Below, in pieces: positions 62,529 through 64,000 of a stretch of DNA of 64,000 bases (the first letter of the stretch is position 1; each line of letters begins with the position of its first letter). The DNA comes from an uncultured Paracoccaceae bacterium (GTDB lineage: Bacteria > Pseudomonadota > Alphaproteobacteria > Rhodobacterales > Rhodobacteraceae): contig CANMYO010000001.1 of the NCBI GenBank assembly GCA_947502145.1, positions 992,001 to 1,056,000 on the forward strand, given 5' to 3'. Under the pieces are notes generated by a model that worked only from the letters and a program-made list of their open reading frames with translations, was not told the DNA's origin and ran no database searches. Made by a program: the position numbers and the translations under genes.

Positions 62529-64000
62529 ATGCCTTTAACTGACTGGCTGGACTTGATTCCCGTGTCCCTCGCGGCGCTTCTCGTCGCCTGTTTGCTTTAT
62601 GTTGTGTTGTGGCGCATGTGGCCCACTGCCCAACCCCGGCCAACCCAGCGCAATGTGCCGTCCCAGCCCGTATTTCTATTTGATGGCGACGGGCTTGTGG
62701 ATGCAACGCCCAGCGCCAAACAGCTCATTGCAAACAAGCCGGACCTGATGCCGGCGCTTGATGCGGTCTGCCAGATGCTCCGGCAGGATTTCCCGGACCT
62801 GCGCAGCGCTTATGACTCCATAGCAGACGGTGAATCGCTTCAACTCACTCCCTTGGACGGGAACCCGTTGATGGTCACGCTGGAAAACCGTAATGGCAAC
62901 ATCAGGTTGGCGCTGGACGCGCAAGATGGCAATGACATTGATGTGCATTACGCCGCGATGGCCCGCACGGCTTTTGGCGAAGAATTGTCAACGCTGCGGC
63001 AGCTGACCAATGATGCGCCACAGCTGATCTGGTGCGAGGATGATCAAGGCCGTCTGCTGTGGGCCAACAAACGTTACCTGGCCTATTCTGATCGCTGCGC
63101 CACGGACCCCGAAAAATCCAAACAGATTTGGCCCGGTCGTCGCTTGTTTCCCGATATGCCCTCACCGCAGGAAGGGCGCACTACGCAGCAGCGTGTTGCT
63201 TTGCAGTTGCACGGCGAAAAGTCCGAACATTGGTTTGATGTCACCAGCGCCCCACAAGACGGACATTTCGCCCATTATGCGATCAATGTGAACGATGTGG
63301 TCCGCGCCGAAAACGCCAAGCGCGAATTTCAGCAAACGCTGGCCAAAACATTCGCGCAGCTTTCAACCGGTCTTGCGATCTTTGACAAGCGGCGAAGACT
63401 GGCCATGTTCAATCCGTCATTTCTGGACATGTCAGGGCTGCCGTTTGAGTTTCTTTCAAGCCGGCCAACCATCGATTCCCTGATGGACCGGATGCGTGAC
63501 ATGCGGCGGCTGCCCGAACCAAAAGATTACGCATCCTGGCGCGAACAGTTTTCACATCTTGAGGCTGAGGCGCAGCGCGGGACCTATGCGGAAAACTGGA
63601 ACCTTCCTGACGGACAAACATTCCGGGTGACAGGCCGCCCACACCCCGACGGGGCCCTTGCCTTCCTGTTTGAAGACATCAGCGCCGAAATTTCCCTGAC
63701 CCGGCACTTTCGCACCGAAATCGAGACAAGCCATGCCGTTCTGGATACCCTGCCCGAGGCAATCGCCGTCTTTTCAAACGCAAATACGCTGGTCATTACC
63801 AATCAGGCCTATCGCGCGCTTTGGGGCATTGACGAAGAGGACGTGATGCTGTCGCTGGATCTGCGCGCCGCGATGCGGACCTGGAAGGCGGCAAGCGTGC
63901 CAACGCCGGTTTGGCCGCGGCTTGAAAGTTTCGCCATCGCCACAGGCAGCCGCACGCCTTGGTCGGATCAGATCACCCTCGTTGATGGCCGGCAGGCGAT
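62529..64000 (+). CDS. PAS-domain sensor protein (3' end outside window)
   Basis: About 490 codons are visible and the frame is open to the right edge. An N-terminal transmembrane helix (DLIPVSLAALLVACLLYVVL) is followed by an unassigned region and then several PAS domains: one near APQLIWCEDDQGRLLWANKR, one near LSTGLAIFDKRRRLAMFNPS and one near LPEAIAVFSNANTLVITNQA. A kinase-type C terminus is expected but not seen. In related genomes a DivL-like kinase of the CtrA pathway is encoded close to regB; that identity is only a possibility here. A weak ribosome binding site GAAGAGG precedes the ATG. Confidence 0.85.
   Translation, partial: MPLTDWLDLIPVSLAALLVACLLYVVLWRMWPTAQPRPTQRNVPSQPVFLFDGDGLVDATPSAKQLIANKPDLMPALDAVCQMLRQDFPDLRSAYDSIADGESLQLTPLDGNPLMVTLENRNGNIRLALDAQDGNDIDVHYAAMARTAFGEELSTLRQLTNDAPQLIWCEDDQGRLLWANKRYLAYSDRCATDPEKSKQIWPGRRLFPDMPSPQEGRTTQQRVALQLHGEKSEHWFDVTSAPQDGHFAHYAINVNDVVRAENAKREFQQTLAKTFAQLSTGLAIFDKRRRLAMFNPSFLDMSGLPFEFLSSRPTIDSLMDRMRDMRRLPEPKDYASWREQFSHLEAEAQRGTYAENWNLPDGQTFRVTGRPHPDGALAFLFEDISAEISLTRHFRTEIETSHAVLDTLPEAIAVFSNANTLVITNQAYRALWGIDEEDVMLSLDLRAAMRTWKAASVPTPVWPRLESFAIATGSRTPWSDQITLVDGRQA

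Overview
This window is a piece of an alphaproteobacterial chromosome, almost certainly Rhodobacteraceae (Roseobacter group). The grounds are the GC-rich coding sequence, the ahcY / regA / SCO-senC / regB neighbourhood, the tsaD-gpsA segment divergent from hemD-mitofilin-hemY, and L-malyl-CoA lyase and malate-CoA ligase genes that resemble the serine-cycle enzymes. No plasmid, phage, transposase, integrase or CRISPR signature was seen.

Layout. (1) 1-9965, minus strand: one arm of a type VI secretion system (T6SS), transcribed tssK, tssL, tssM, tagF, pppA, ppkA. These are the baseplate adaptor, the inner-membrane complex and the threonine-phosphorylation module. ppkA runs off the left edge. 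(2) 10110-16247, minus: a 2045-residue repetitive autotransporter. (3) 16425-22308, minus: a T6SS effector operon, DUF2169 - PAAR-like - VgrG - secreted ankyrin protein (putative immunity) - class 3 lipase (putative effector). (4) 22520-25229: a frameshifted gene remnant, a TetR regulator with an FAD amine-oxidase-like enzyme, and a DUF983 protein. (5) 25292-35699: C1 and amino-acid metabolism. It holds glutathione-dependent formaldehyde dehydrogenase, kynurenine-pathway genes kynA and kynU with a GntR regulator, malyl-CoA lyase, a LuxR-type regulator, malate-CoA ligase mtkAB, a 2-hydroxyacid dehydrogenase with an altered active site, and a double-cupin protein. (6) 35943-46562, plus: a second VgrG operon of twelve reading frames, almost all overlapping or abutting. 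It carries at least one likely nuclease effector with a DUF3396 immunity protein, an unrecognised 583-residue effector candidate with a possible partner, and a ketosynthase-like protein that lacks the catalytic cysteine. (7) 46737-64000: mostly conserved housekeeping genes, namely HxlR/VOC, tRNA-Thr, a CoA-transferase, hemY, mitofilin, hemD, tsaD, gpsA, EVE, DUF1761, DUF2853, extensin-like, ahcY, HD hydrolase, GNAT, regA, SCO, regB, and a PAS sensor that runs off the right edge.

How the parts work together. The core T6SS genes and the two VgrG islands look like one secretion system with two interchangeable tips. PpkA and TssL share short Asp-x-Thr-hydrophobic motifs in disordered N termini, which suggests control by threonine phosphorylation and an FHA reader outside the window. 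mcl and mtkAB can interconvert malate with acetyl-CoA and glyoxylate, and their promoter regions contain strong inverted repeats. The most unusual items are the second VgrG island with its pseudo-ketosynthase, the hydroxyacid dehydrogenase that lacks all three classical catalytic residues, and a hairpin that buries the ahcY ribosome binding site.
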